From Hymenobacter cellulosilyticus (GTDB lineage: Bacteria; Bacteroidota; Bacteroidia; Cytophagales; Hymenobacteraceae), in assembly GCF_022919215.1 (NCBI RefSeq), contig NZ_CP095046.1, positions 2,904,501 to 2,968,500 of the forward strand: DNA of 64,000 bases, read 5' to 3'. The position numbers were made by a program, and so were the translations under genes. Positions 35,723 through 44,959 of this stretch are shown one piece after another; position 1 is the stretch's first letter; each line of letters starts with the position of its first letter. The notes beneath the pieces were generated by a model. It did not search any database and was not told where the DNA came from. It saw nothing but the letters and a program-made list of their open reading frames with translations.

Positions 35723-37950
35723 TTAGCTTTTCTTGGCCGGGGCTTTTTTGGCTGGAGCGGGCTTAGCGGTAGTATTTTTCACCGGGAAGCCGCGCTCCTT
35801 CATCAGGGCGTCGATTTTCGGGTCGCGGCCCCGGAACTTGCGGTACCCGTCGGCCGGGTCGATGGTATTGCCCACGGAGAAGACGTTGTCGGTCAGGCGC
35901 TTGCCCACGGCTTTGTCGTAGGGGCCGCCGGCTTCGGTGAAGGCCGAGTAGGCATCCGAGGCCAGTACCACCGACCACAGGTAGCTGTAGTAACCGGCCG
36001 AGTAGCCATCCGAAGAGAAGACGTGCGAGAACTGCGGGGTGCGGTGGCGCATCACGATTTCGCGGGGCATGCCCATCTGGGTCAGGGTTTCGCGCTCAAA
36101 CCTGTCGGCGTCAATCTTCTGGGAGCCGGCCAAATGCAGCTTCATGTCAATCAGGGCGCTGGCCAGAAACTCGGTGGTTTCGAAGCCCTGGTTGAAGGTA
36201 GAGGCCTTCTCAATCCGGTCGACTAATGCTTGCGGAATCGGCTTGCCGGTCTGGTAGTGCAGGGCAAAGCGGTTGAGCACCTGGGGCGTGGGCAGCCAGT
36301 TTTCGAGCAGCTGGGAGGGGAATTCGACGTAGTCGCGCACCACGCTGGTGCCCGAGAGGGTAGGGTAGGTTACATTTGAGGATAGGCCGTGCAGGGCGTG
36401 GCCAAACTCGTGGAACAGGGTGGTGGCGTCGGTCCAGGAAATGAGCGTGGGCTCCCCGTCCTTGCCTTTCACGAAGTTGGAGTTGTTCGACACGATGGTT
36501 GTCACGTTGCCGTCGAGGCGCTGCTGGTTGCGGTAGGCGTTCATCCAGGCTCCCGAGCGTTTGCCGGGCCGGGCGTAGGGGTCGAAGTACCACAGGCCGA
36601 TGTGCTTGCCGCTGGTCTTGTCTTTTACCTCCCAGACTTTCACGTCGGGGTGGTACACGGGCACGTTGGTCACGGGCGAGAACGAGAAGTTGAACAGCTC
36701 GCCAGCCACCCAGAACATGCCTTCCCGCATTTTGTCCAGCTGCAGGTACTGTTTCACTTCGTTCTGGTCGAGGTCGTAGCGCTGCTTGCGCACTTTCTCG
36801 GCATAGTAGCGGTAATCCCAGGGCTCGATTTTGAAGTCGGCGCCGGCTCCCTCTTTCTTGGCCAGGGCCTGCATGTCGGCCACTTCCTCCTTGGCGCGGG
36901 CTACGGCCGGCGTCCAAACCTGCTCCATAAGCTGCATGGCGGCTTCGGGCGTTTTAGCCATGGTGTTGTCGAGGCGCCAATGGGCGTGGGTGGCATAGCC
37001 CAGCAGCTTGGCCCGCTCGGCCCGCAGCTGCAGAATCTCGCTGATAATGGCGTTGTTGTCGTGGGCCCCGCCGTTGTCGCCGCGGTTGTAGAACATGCGC
37101 CAGGCCTTCTCGCGCAGCTTGCGCTGGTCGGAGTAAGTCAGGAAGGGCTCCACGCTGGAACGAGTGTTGGTAATGACCCCGGCCGCACCCGAAATCTTGC
37201 GGCTAGTGGCAGCCGCGGCGGCATCCGCCTGCAGCGAAGTGGAAAGCCCAGCCAGGTCGGCCGGCGTCTTGAGCACCAGCACCGAGTCCTGCTCGTCGGC
37301 CAGCACGTTCTGGCTAAAGCGCGTGAACAGGCCCGCCAGCTGCTGGTTGATGGCCGACAAGCGGGTTTTGGCCTTGGCGTCGAGCTTGGCGCCCGAGCGC
37401 ACGAAGTTGTTGTAGTAAATCCAGGTCAGGCGCTGCTGCTCGGGGGTGAGCTTCTTCTTGTCGGGCGAGTTGTACACGGCCTCGATGCGCTTGAACAGGG
37501 CTTCGTTCTGGTTGATCTGGTCGCCGAAAGCAGCCATGCGCGGGGCCATTTCGCGCTGAATAGCCTGGATGTCGGGCGTGCTCAGGGAGCCCGACCAGAT
37601 GCCGTAAATGGTCTGAATTTCGTCGAGGCGCTGCCCGGCCCGCTCCAGAGCAGCAATGGTGTTGTCGAAGGTCGGGGCCTGCTTGTTGGAGGCAATGGCC
37701 TGGATTTCGGCCAGGTTCTGGGCCATGCCGGCTTCAATGGCGGGCTTGAACTGGGCTACCTGCACCTTATCGAAGGGCGGCACGCCGCCGTAAGGGCCTT
37801 CCCAGGCCATGAGCAGCGGGTTGGCTACGGCCGCCGAGCTGGCCGCCGGGTTTGGGCAACGCTGGAAGTAGGAGACACGAAGGAAGCCAGGCTTAAAGTG
37901 AGAAAGGTATTGGCCAGCAGAAACTTGCTGGATGGGGACAATTTGGACAT
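35723..37950 (-). CDS. M3 family metallopeptidase (Dcp-like peptidyl-dipeptidase), one frameshift
   Basis: 742 residues after correction. Zinc peptidase with the gluzincin motif TTLFHEFGHALHGLSS near residue 530 (HExxH), and the M3 pattern throughout (WRLDNTMAKTPEAAMQLMEQ, GLWYFDPYARPGKRSGAWM, GYSAGYYSYLWS). The start at 37950 gives a signal peptide (MSKLSPSSKFLLANTFLTLS, ending near SSVAQ), but the frame breaks near 37850. One extra C joins SVAQTPAASSAAVANPLLMAWEGPYGG, so the enzyme is probably exported to the periplasm. The C-terminus has a Lys/Ala/Pro tail (KPAPAKKAPAKKS) not usual in Dcp. It degrades oligopeptides by family. Confidence 0.93.
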
Positions 37951-38104
37951 AAGCAAAAAGCCGGTCGGAAGGTGAAAGGAAGTCGGAAGATAACACGGAA
38001 AAGCCGCTGGGGTTGCGTGGCGGGCGGGGTAGCGTGTCGGGCAAAACAACCCGGCGCACGTGTAAATCGTGCCAGTCCGGCACGGCTTGCCGACCTTTGC
38101 CCGC

Positions 38105-39422
38105 ATGCACACCCTTGAACAGCTGCGCAGCGGGGCTCTGGCCGGCACCACTCGCCTCGACCTTTCCTGCGGCCTCACCGAATTTCCCCGCGAAATCTTT
38201 GACCTGGCCGACACGCTGGAAATCCTGAATCTGTCGGGCAACCGGCTTTCCGCCTTGCCTGCCGATTTGGGCCGGCTCGGCAAACTGCGCATCCTGTTTT
38301 GCTCCGACAACCTGTTTACCGAGGTGCCGGCCGTGCTCGGGGAGTGTAAGCAGCTAAGCATGGTAGGCTTCAAGGCTAACCAGATTCATACCCTGCCCGG
38401 CGCGGCTCTGCCACCCAAGCTGCGCTGGCTGATCTTGACCGACAACCAGCTGCGAGAGCTGCCGGCCGAAATTGGCAACTGCCCGCAGCTGCAAAAGCTG
38501 ATGCTGGCTGGCAACCAGCTCACGGCTTTACCCGAAACGTTGCGCAACTGCCACCGCCTGGAGCTGCTGCGCCTGGCCGCCAATTACCTGCCTGAGTTGC
38601 CGGCTTGGCTGCTGACAATGCCCCGCCTGACCTGGCTAGCCTATGCCGGCAACCCGTTCGGCGAGGGCGCGCAGGCCCAGGCAGAAATGCAGCATCCTAT
38701 TCGGGAAATAGCCTGGACCGAGCTAGAAGTGGGTCGGCTGCTGGGTGAGGGCGCGTCGGGGTAATTTCCCAGGCCCGCTGGCAGCGCAAGCAGGCGCCGG
38801 TCCAGGAAGTAGCCGTGAAGGTGTTTAAAGGGGCCGTGACCAGCGACGGGCTGCCCCACAGCGAAATGGTGGCCTGCATCAGCGCCGGGGCCCACCCCAA
38901 CCTAACGACGGTGGAGGGCAAAATATCGGCCCACCCGCTGGGGCCGAAGGACTAGTGCTGGAATTAATTCCGCCCGAGTTCCGGATTCTGGCCGGGCCGC
39001 CCAGCTTCGAAACCTGCACCCGCGACGTGTACGCGCCGGGCACCCGCTTCAGTCTGGAAACCACCCTGCGCATTGCGCGCGGCGTGGCTTCGGCGGTGGC
39101 TCACCTACACCAGCGCGGCATTCTGCACGGCGACTTATACGCCCACAACATCCTGACTTCTCCAACGGGTGCGGCCCGGCTCAGCGATTTTGGGGCGGCC
39201 AGCTTCTTCGACCCGGCAACGGCTGTGGGTGCCGGGCTGCAGCGCCTGGAAGTGCGGGCTTTCGGCTGCCTGCTGGAAGAACTGCTGGCTCATTGCGAAG
39301 CGGCGGAGGCAGATGCCGAGGCCATCCGGAAGCTGCGGGAGCTGCAGCAACGGTGCGTAAGTCCGCTGGGTGAGGCGCGGCCGTTGCTGGCCGAAATAGA
39401 GCGGGAGCTGGCAAAGGTGTAG
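38105..39422 (+). CDS. Leucine-rich-repeat protein kinase, two frameshifts
   Basis: 439 residues after correction. The N-terminal half has about seven LRR units of the 23-residue type (LEILNLSGNRLSALPADLGR, LRWLILTDNQLRELPAEIGN, LQKLMLAGNQLTALPETLRN). A compact Ser/Thr-kinase domain follows: LLGEGASGVISQAR (Gly loop), VAVKVFKG (ATP-binding Lys), ILHGDLYAHNIL (HRD loop reading HGD) and LSDFGAASFF (DFG). Frame breaks near 38762 (TCGGGGTAATT) and near 38942 (CTGGGGCCG) are each mended by one G; without this the protein would stop at the Gly loop. All catalytic residues are present, so the kinase should be active. LRR-kinase fusions are known in bacteria; targets are not. Confidence 0.9.
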
Positions 39423-39465
39423 CCGAGCGGCCGGGCGGTACCATAAAAAATGCCGCGGCCGGGCC

Positions 39466-39498
39466 TTGACTTGCAACGGCCTACTTGCCTTATCTTTG
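39466..39498 (+). promoter_or_regulatory. Bacteroidota sigma-A promoter
   Basis: TTGACTTG at 39466 (-33 region) and TATCTTTG at 39491-39498 (the TAnnTTTG -7 element) have suitable spacing. Transcription should start just before the ATG at 39504, so the mRNA is nearly leaderless. Confidence 0.75.
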
Positions 39499-39503
39499 TA
39501 ACT

Positions 39504-39797
39504 ATGAATGCTCCCCTGTTTCACGTAGGCCAGCCGGTGGTCTGCACCAACGACGACTTTACTTTGCTGCTGGTCCAGAACCCGGCCATCCAGACGCCCA
39601 AGCGCGGGCCTATCTACACCGTGCGCAGCCTGTTTGATACGCACCGCGGGTTTGGCATCACGCTGGAGGAAATCAACAACGCGGGCGTGGCCCCGGGCTT
39701 TCCGGAAGCTAACTTCCACGAAAGCCGCTTTGCCGCCGTGCCCCCGGTAGAGGAGCTGGATCTGGCCGAACTCATGGCCGAGGAGGTAACCGCCTAG
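39504..39797 (+). CDS. Hypothetical small protein
   Basis: 97 residues, acidic, soluble, no recognised domain. The N-terminal half reads like a small beta-barrel (FHVGQPVVCTNDDFTLLLVQ, GPIYTVRSLFD) and the C-terminus is rich in Glu and Leu (PPVEELDLAELMAEE). A clear promoter lies six bases upstream of the ATG, which makes the gene credible. Function unknown. Confidence 0.75.
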   Translation: MNAPLFHVGQPVVCTNDDFTLLLVQNPAIQTPKRGPIYTVRSLFDTHRGFGITLEEINNAGVAPGFPEANFHESRFAAVPPVEELDLAELMAEEVTA

Positions 39798-39859
39798 CAC
39801 CCGGCTTCCGGCCGGTAGGAAAGCCCAGCAGAGAGCTGCACCGTGGGAACAATCAACGG

Positions 39860-39899
39860 GCTGGTTTGCGTATAGAATACGTCCGCACAGCAAACCAGC
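39860..39899. promoter_or_regulatory. Perfect 10-bp inverted repeat before a 44-residue membrane protein
   Basis: GCTGGTTTGC (39860-39869) and GCAAACCAGC (39890-39899) flank 20 bases that contain a smaller inverted GTAT...ATAC. The right arm ends 11 bases before the ATG at 39911. It could be an operator or a leader hairpin that controls translation. Confidence 0.55.
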
Positions 39900-39910
39900 G
39901 GCTGATTCGT

Positions 39911-40045
39911 ATGAAGATTCCCGGCTTGAAAATGCGTCCCCAGCGGGACGGTTCCCCCGACGACAACTACAGCAAATGGGGCTGGTACGCCATGGCCGTC
40001 CTTTCCCTGCTTTGGATTATCTACAACCTGATGGACGGCAAGTAA
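39911..40045 (+). CDS. Small single-span membrane protein (44 residues)
   Basis: MKIPGLKMRPQRDGSPDDN opens a polar N-terminal half. One hydrophobic helix follows (WYAMAVLSLLWIIYNLM), then a short DGK tail. Good codon use, an ATG and a hairpin terminator just after it argue that it is real despite its size. The layout, with cytoplasmic Arg/Lys then a C-terminal membrane helix, suits a small regulator of a membrane complex, but no function can be assigned. Confidence 0.65.
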   Translation: MKIPGLKMRPQRDGSPDDNYSKWGWYAMAVLSLLWIIYNLMDGK

Positions 40046-40065
40046 GCGGCCTTCTCAACGCTACC

Positions 40066-40095
40066 AAGCCCTTTGCCAGCACTGGTGAAGGGCTT
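40066..40095 (+). terminator. Probable weak terminator
   Basis: AAGCCCTT (40066-40073) pairs with AAGGGCTT (40088-40095) around a 14-base loop. Only a short, interrupted T run follows. It lies 20 bases after the small membrane protein's stop. Confidence 0.45.
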
Positions 40096-40226
40096 TCTGC
40101 GTTTAGTGAAATCGGACTTAGCACGTGCTTAGATAGGCCCCGCCGCCTAGTGCGCCAAGCTTTGCTTGGGCTGGCAGAGCAGGAGTGAAGCCGTAGAGCA
40201 GTCGGCGGTGGAAGAAGGCTTTTGCG

Positions 40227-40234
40227 TAGGTTTG
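40227..40234 (+). promoter_or_regulatory. Probable -7 element for the MFS transporter
   Basis: TAGGTTTG matches the Bacteroidota TAnnTTTG -7 consensus exactly, 59 bases before the chosen start codon at 40293. The -33 region is weak. Confidence 0.45.
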
Positions 40235-40292
40235 AACTCCCATCCCGCCCTGGAGAAGCTGCCCGCTTTTCTGCCCATTCCCGCCCTGCCTG

Positions 40293-41477
40293 TTGTTGCC
40301 TTATCCCGCCCCTCGTCCCTGGATTCTGCCCGTTATTGTATTAGCCCAGTTTGCCGGAACCTCACTCTGGTTTGCCGGCAACAGCGTGCTGCCCGAGTTG
40401 CTGCGGAACCCGCGCCTGAGTGGGGCTAGTCTGGGCGGGGTGGTGTCGGCAGTGCAGCTGGGCTTTATTGTAGGCACGCTGGTATTTGCCCTGCTTTCCC
40501 TAGCCGACCGGGTGCCGCCGGCCCGCCTATTTTTGCTCAGTGCCCTGGCCGGCAGCGCGGCCAATCTGGGCTTGCTGCTGCCGGGGCTGTCGGCGGCGGG
40601 GCTGCTGGGGCTGCGGTTTGGTACGGGGCTGTGTCTGGCCGGAATTTACCCCGTGGGTATGAAAATAGCGGCCGACTATTACGCCGGGGCTTGGGTAAGG
40701 CGCTGGGCTTTTTGGTGGGCGCCCTGGTGCTGGGCACGGCTTTGCCCACGGCCTGCGCTGGCTCGGGGCCGGGCTGCCGTGGGCGGCGGTGGTCCTGGCC
40801 ACGTCGGCTTTGGCGGCCGGTGGGGGCGTACTGCTGTGGCTGCTGGTACCCAACGGTCCGTTTCGGCGACCCGGCAGCCGGCTGCAGCTGAGTGCGGTGC
40901 GCGGCATCTGGCGGCACGCGCCGTTCCGGGCCGCGGCCTTCGGGTATTTCGGGCACATGTGGGAGCTGTACACTTTCTGGGCCTTCGTGCCATTTTTGCT
41001 GGCTGGGTATGAGCGGCTGCACCCGGCGGCGGGGCCGCTGCCGGCCGGGCTGGCCTTTGGCATCATTGGCGCCGGGGCCCTGGCCTGCGTGGGCAGCGGC
41101 TACCTGGCCCAGCGCGGGGCTCGTGGCGGCCGGCCCGGCTGGCGCTGTGGGTTTCCGGGGCGTGCTGTCTGCTGAGTCCGGCCCTGCTGCTCTTGCCACT
41201 GCCGCTGTTTGTAGCCGTCATGCTGGTCTGGGGCCTGGCTGTGGTAGCCGATTCGCCCCAGTTTTCGGCCCTGGTGGCTCAGGAGGCACCCGCGGCCATC
41301 AAGGGCACGGCCCTGACCCTAGTTACCTGCCTGGGCTTTGCGCTGACCGTTGTGAGCCTGCAGCTGTTTGGGGCGCTGCAAGGTGTGGTTGAGGCGCAGT
41401 ATCTGTTTCTGCTGCTGGCTCCGGGGCCGCTGCTGGGTTTGTGGGCCACGCGCAAAGCGGTAACACGAACTGTATAG
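40293..41477 (+). CDS. Major facilitator superfamily transporter, three frameshifts
   Basis: 395 residues after correction, about twelve membrane helices. The N-terminal VIVLAQFAGTSLWFAGNSVLPELL is typical of the YnfM/CynX-like MFS branch. LADRVPPARLFLLSALAGSAAN is the loop after helix 2 and 3. TYLWAFVPFLL-like residues (ELYTFWAFVPFLLAGYERL) and LVWGLAVVADSPQFSALVAQ mark the second half. Breaks near 40697 (GCCGGGGCTTGG, +G), 40745 (TTGCCCACGG, +C) and 41130 (CGGCCCGGCTGG, +C) each need one base. No ATG lies near the N-terminus; I used the TTG at 40293, downstream of a good -7 element. Substrate unknown. Confidence 0.85.
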
Positions 41478-41501
41478 TTCGCGCTACCGGATGCTACTAA
41501 C

Positions 41502-43205
41502 TTACTGCGGCTTTGAGTAAAAGTACTCCTGTTCACCCCGGGCTCCGCTCTGGTGGCGTTGGGCTTCCTGGGCGCGCAGCTCCACCCGGCGGATTTTCCC
41601 GCTGATGGTCTTCGGCAATTCCGTTACGAACTCCAGAATCCGGGGCATTTTGTAAGGGGCCAGCTGAGCGCGGCAGAAAGCAAACAGCTCCGTGGCCAGG
41701 GCTTCACCGGCCGTCGAATCGGGGTGGAGCAGCACGTAGGCTTTGATTTCGTGGCCCTTGATGGGGTGCGGGGAGCCCACCACGGCGGCTTCGACCACGG
41801 CCGGGTGCTCCACCAGGGCGCTTTCCACTTCGAAAGGGCCCACGCGGTAGTCCGAGGACTTAATTACGTCATCGTCGCGACCCACAAACCAGAGGTAGCC
41901 GTCGGGGCTGCGGTAGGCTTTGTCGCCGGTGTAGTAGAGGCCGTGACGAAACACGCTGGCCCCGCGCTCCGGCTCCCCGAAGTACTCCTTGAAAATGCCG
42001 TTGGGCCGCCCCGAGTCCATGCGCACGGCAATGTGGCCTTCCTCGGTGTCGAGCAACACGCGGCCTTCGTCGTCAGCAATAACCACGTCGTACAGAAAGG
42101 ACGGTTGACCCATGGAGCCCAGCTGCACCCGGCTGCCGGGCAAATTGTACACCATAGCCGTGCTTTCCGTTTGCCCGTACCCATCCCGAATCAGAACCCC
42201 GGTGCCGCGCTGCCAGGCCTCGATAACCTCCGGATTCAGCGGCTCGCCGGCGCTGACGCACTCTCGGAAGCTAAACCGGTACTGGGTCAGGTCTTCCAGA
42301 ATGAGCAGGCGCAGTACGGTAGGCGGGGCGCAAAACGTGGTAACGCCTTGCTGCTCTAAGGTGCGCAGCAGGGGCGGGGCCGCAAACTTGCCGGTTTGCC
42401 GGTACACCAGCAAGGTTGCACCCACGCTCAGGGGCGCGAAAAAGCTGCTCCAGGCAAACTTGGCCCAGCCGGCCTGGGAAATATTGCAGTGTATATCCGA
42501 GGCCCGCACCCCAATCCAGGCGGCGGTGCTCAGGTGGCCCACCGGGTAGGAAAAGTGGGTGTGGGTCACAATTTTGGGCTGACCCGTGGTACCTGAGGTG
42601 AAAAACAAGAACAGCGGGTCGTCGGCACGGGTTGGGGCCGGCTCGACGGTTTCCAGAGCCGCGGCCGGAACCGGGAAGCTCACCCAGCCGGGCCGGGTAT
42701 CGGCACCCACCAGCATTTTCAGCGGTATGGGCTGGCCGTGCAGGGCTTCGGCCTGGTCAATCTTCTCGGCGTTTTCATAGTCGGCAATGACCACGGCGGG
42801 CAGCAGGCGGCTGAAGCGGTAGGCCAGATCGGGCACGGCCATAATAGTAGCCGTCGGAATCAGCACCTGCCCGCCCTTGATGCCAGCCAGGTAGGTCAGC
42901 CAGAGCTCGGGCACCACGGGCACCATCAGCAGCACAGCCTGCCCGGCTTCCACTTTCTGCCCGCGCCAGAAACCCAGCAGCTGGTTGGCCGCGCGGCTTA
43001 GCTCGGCGTAGGTGAAGCGCTGCTCCGTCCCGTCGTCGCCGATGAGCACCAGAGCCTCTTTTTCCGGCTGCCGGGCCGTATGCAGCCCCTCGAAAATGTC
43101 GGAGGTCCAGTTGAAGTATTCGGGCTTGGGCACCGGCAACTGCGCCAGCGCGGCGTAGTCACCGGCCTCGGTCAGGCGCTGGAATTCCTGGAAATAGTCT
43201 TGCAT
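41502..43205 (-). CDS. AMP-dependent acyl-CoA synthetase (medium-chain/ACSM-like)
   Basis: 567 residues from the ATG at 43205 (MQDYFQEFQRL). Adenylate-forming enzyme: the phosphate-binding loop FLFFTSGTTGQPKIVTHTH lies near residue 205, IRDGYGQTEST is the A5 motif, YYTGDKAYRSPDGYLWFVGR the A7-A8 region, and PKTISGKIRRVELR carries the catalytic Lys. The branch resembles the mammalian-ACSM and bacterial medium-chain acyl/aryl-CoA synthetases. It activates a carboxylic acid to its CoA ester with ATP; chain length cannot be fixed by eye. It is intact and stands alone, convergent with the MFS gene 25 bases away. Confidence 0.95.
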   Translation of the reverse strand: MQDYFQEFQRLTEAGDYAALAQLPVPKPEYFNWTSDIFEGLHTARQPEKEALVLIGDDGTEQRFTYAELSRAANQLLGFWRGQKVEAGQAVLLMVPVVPELWLTYLAGIKGGQVLIPTATIMAVPDLAYRFSRLLPAVVIADYENAEKIDQAEALHGQPIPLKMLVGADTRPGWVSFPVPAAALETVEPAPTRADDPLFLFFTSGTTGQPKIVTHTHFSYPVGHLSTAAWIGVRASDIHCNISQAGWAKFAWSSFFAPLSVGATLLVYRQTGKFAAPPLLRTLEQQGVTTFCAPPTVLRLLILEDLTQYRFSFRECVSAGEPLNPEVIEAWQRGTGVLIRDGYGQTESTAMVYNLPGSRVQLGSMGQPSFLYDVVIADDEGRVLLDTEEGHIAVRMDSGRPNGIFKEYFGEPERGASVFRHGLYYTGDKAYRSPDGYLWFVGRDDDVIKSSDYRVGPFEVESALVEHPAVVEAAVVGSPHPIKGHEIKAYVLLHPDSTAGEALATELFAFCRAQLAPYKMPRILEFVTELPKTISGKIRRVELRAQEAQRHQSGARGEQEYFYSKPQ

Positions 43206-43342
43206 GGGGTGGTAGGTAAGGGCGAGGAAAAGGAGGCTGGTGGGGTATCGGTCAGCCAACTTGCGCAACTGCCACGACAAGCGCAAGAACGAAATACCCA
43301 GGTGCGGCCTAAGCCACCCTTCGGCTGTCGTATATTCGCCCC

Positions 43343-43675
43343 ATGAGCTTGGACCCTGCTACCTTTTTTCACCACGCGGCCGACGCCGAAAAAACCACCG
43401 TGTACACCCAGAACGCCGACGGCGACCTGGAGCCCCACGACGCCCTGCTCATTGCCCAGACTCACCGCCAGCGGCTGTTTGTGACCTTGGAACCCCGCCG
43501 GCGCTACGTCACCTACAGCTTCGTCGACGACTCCTCCGACGAGGTGGAACTGGATTTCGTGCAGGATTACCAGGAAGTGGAAGAGCTGCTGGAAGACGCC
43601 GGCCTCTACGGTGGTCACGACGGGGAAGTGGGCGTGGTGTACCACAACCTGCTGTTTCTGCTGATGAACCCCTAG
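43343..43675 (+). CDS. Hypothetical acidic protein
   Basis: 110 residues, strongly acidic (SFVDDSSDEVELDFVQDYQE, EVEELLEDAG), soluble, no family recognised. The start MSLDPATFFHHAADAEKTTVY follows TATATTCGCCCC. The msrB gene begins 25 bases after its stop, so the two are probably co-transcribed. Function unknown. Confidence 0.75.
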   Translation: MSLDPATFFHHAADAEKTTVYTQNADGDLEPHDALLIAQTHRQRLFVTLEPRRRYVTYSFVDDSSDEVELDFVQDYQEVEELLEDAGLYGGHDGEVGVVYHNLLFLLMNP

Positions 43676-43700
43676 CCGGCCCGGGCTGTTTGCCGGACGT

Positions 43701-44162
43701 ATGCTGCGCTGGATTGACGTTCTGACCTTTGCCAAGTACGGCAACCCCGAGCCGCCCCGGCGGGTAGAAAAGACGGAGGCCGAATGGGCCGCGGAGCTGC
43801 CGCCGGCCCGGTTTCGGGTGCTGCGGCAGCACGCCACCGAGCCTCCCTACCGCAACGCCTACTGCCGCAGCTACGAGCCGGGCGAGTACCAGTGCGCCGG
43901 CTGCGGCACGCCGCTGTTCGACTCTACCACGAAGTACCACGCCATTTCGGGCTGGCCCAGCTTCACCCAGCCCGCGGCCCGTGGTGCCATCCAGTACCAC
44001 TTCGATGAAAGCCATAACATGCAGCGGGTGGAAGTGCGCTGCAACGTGTGCGGTGGCCACCTGGGCCACGTCTTCCCCGACGGACCCGCCCCGGCCGGGC
44101 TGCGCTACTGCATCAATTCGGAAAGCTTGGTGCGGGTGGGAGAAGACGAAATCCCTTCTTAA
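43701..44162 (+). CDS. msrB: Peptide-methionine (R)-S-oxide reductase MsrB
   Basis: 153 residues. Repairs methionine-R-sulfoxide in proteins. Two zinc-binding CxxC pairs are present, YQCAGCGTPLFDSTTKYHAI and CNVCGGHLGHVFPDG, together with the substrate residues SGWPSF and the catalytic Cys in LRYCINSESL. Length and motif order are those of the standard single-domain enzyme. The N-terminal 40 residues are an extension before the MsrB domain. It lies 25 bases after the acidic hypothetical gene. Confidence 0.97.
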   Translation: MLRWIDVLTFAKYGNPEPPRRVEKTEAEWAAELPPARFRVLRQHATEPPYRNAYCRSYEPGEYQCAGCGTPLFDSTTKYHAISGWPSFTQPAARGAIQYHFDESHNMQRVEVRCNVCGGHLGHVFPDGPAPAGLRYCINSESLVRVGEDEIPS

Positions 44163-44225
44163 TAGTATTGGCATCCGCCCGGAAAATTGAACGACCGTTT
44201 TATTGTACGATAAATAGCAAGTAAC

Positions 44226-44642
44226 ATGTGGCTGATTTTAAATAGAGTACTGTATTATTCTAAGCGGGCAGCTTTAACTTTTTTATACTTGTTACTTGTA
44301 TTCGGATGCGTGATGGGAGGGCATTGTTTATCTATTAACATTACAGATACAGTAGGCTGCTTTTTATTGTCCGTTGTTTACTACTTTCCGGCAATGTGGC
44401 TTACTCTATTCATTTCTTTAGAATTACTCAAAAAGAGTGATTTTCTTACAAAGAAGAGAGCCTTCTCATTGCTGATTTCAGCAATAGTGTATGTAGTAAT
44501 TATACTGCTTTTATCCTCTATGAGCCTTTCAGTGATCAATGATATTACGTTCGCAGGTATGTTATTTTCAACATTTATAATACCGTTTATGTATCTAAGA
44601 TTTTTTTCTACAAGTTGGCAAATGCATGAAGCAATGCGCTAG
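44226..44642 (+). CDS. AT-rich hypothetical membrane protein
   Basis: 138 residues with four hydrophobic segments (AALTFLYLLLVFGCVMG, CFLLSVVYYFPAMWLTLFIS, FSLLISAIVYVVIILLLSS, FAGMLFSTFIIPFMYLRFF). No family recognised. The gene is sharply AT-rich: the 60 bases from 44281 have 21 G/C (35%), where neighbours exceed 60%. Codons differ accordingly (TTA, ATA, TAT). This points to recent transfer. No mobile element, tRNA or direct repeat is visible beside it. Confidence 0.72.
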   Translation: MWLILNRVLYYSKRAALTFLYLLLVFGCVMGGHCLSINITDTVGCFLLSVVYYFPAMWLTLFISLELLKKSDFLTKKRAFSLLISAIVYVVIILLLSSMSLSVINDITFAGMLFSTFIIPFMYLRFFSTSWQMHEAMR

Positions 44643-44959
44643 GTAGTGCCTTTGCCCCACAGTTATTGGTAGTCTTCCACAGAGTCACTGCCGACTTTAA
44701 GTAAACGGACCGGAACTCCGTCCCAGGCAAGTTGCTCATGCGGCTGTAACGGCTTCTTACTTTAAACGGGCAAACTCCGATTTTACCATGAGTTTCTTGA
44801 ACTCCTAGCTTTTCAGAAGATTTGGGTATGGACAAGCCGTGCAATATGCACCCGGCCTAGTGCCAGACCAGGAGGAGCCGCCCGAAAGCCGCCGTGGTTA
44901 ACCCGTCCGCGGTTTGCGTAGTATAGCCACCAACACCTTTTCGGACCTGCCCGCGGCTC
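44643..44959. other. Gap of 317 bases with possible gene remnant
   Basis: Intermediate GC between the AT-rich membrane gene and the UvrA-like gene. On the minus strand, about 44665-44755, a short frame reads HEQLAWDGVPVRLLKVGSDS then VEDYQ and a stop. It looks protein-like but has no start codon, so it may be the tail of a decayed gene. Nothing else is seen. Confidence 0.35.

Noticed and set aside
36389..37975. 528-residue open frame antisense to the M3 peptidase
   Set aside because: Shadow of the peptidase; no family features, and the HEFGH motif lies on the minus strand.
44608..44844. 78-residue minus-strand frame
   Set aside because: No recognisable features; a different frame of the same strand looks more protein-like but lacks a start.
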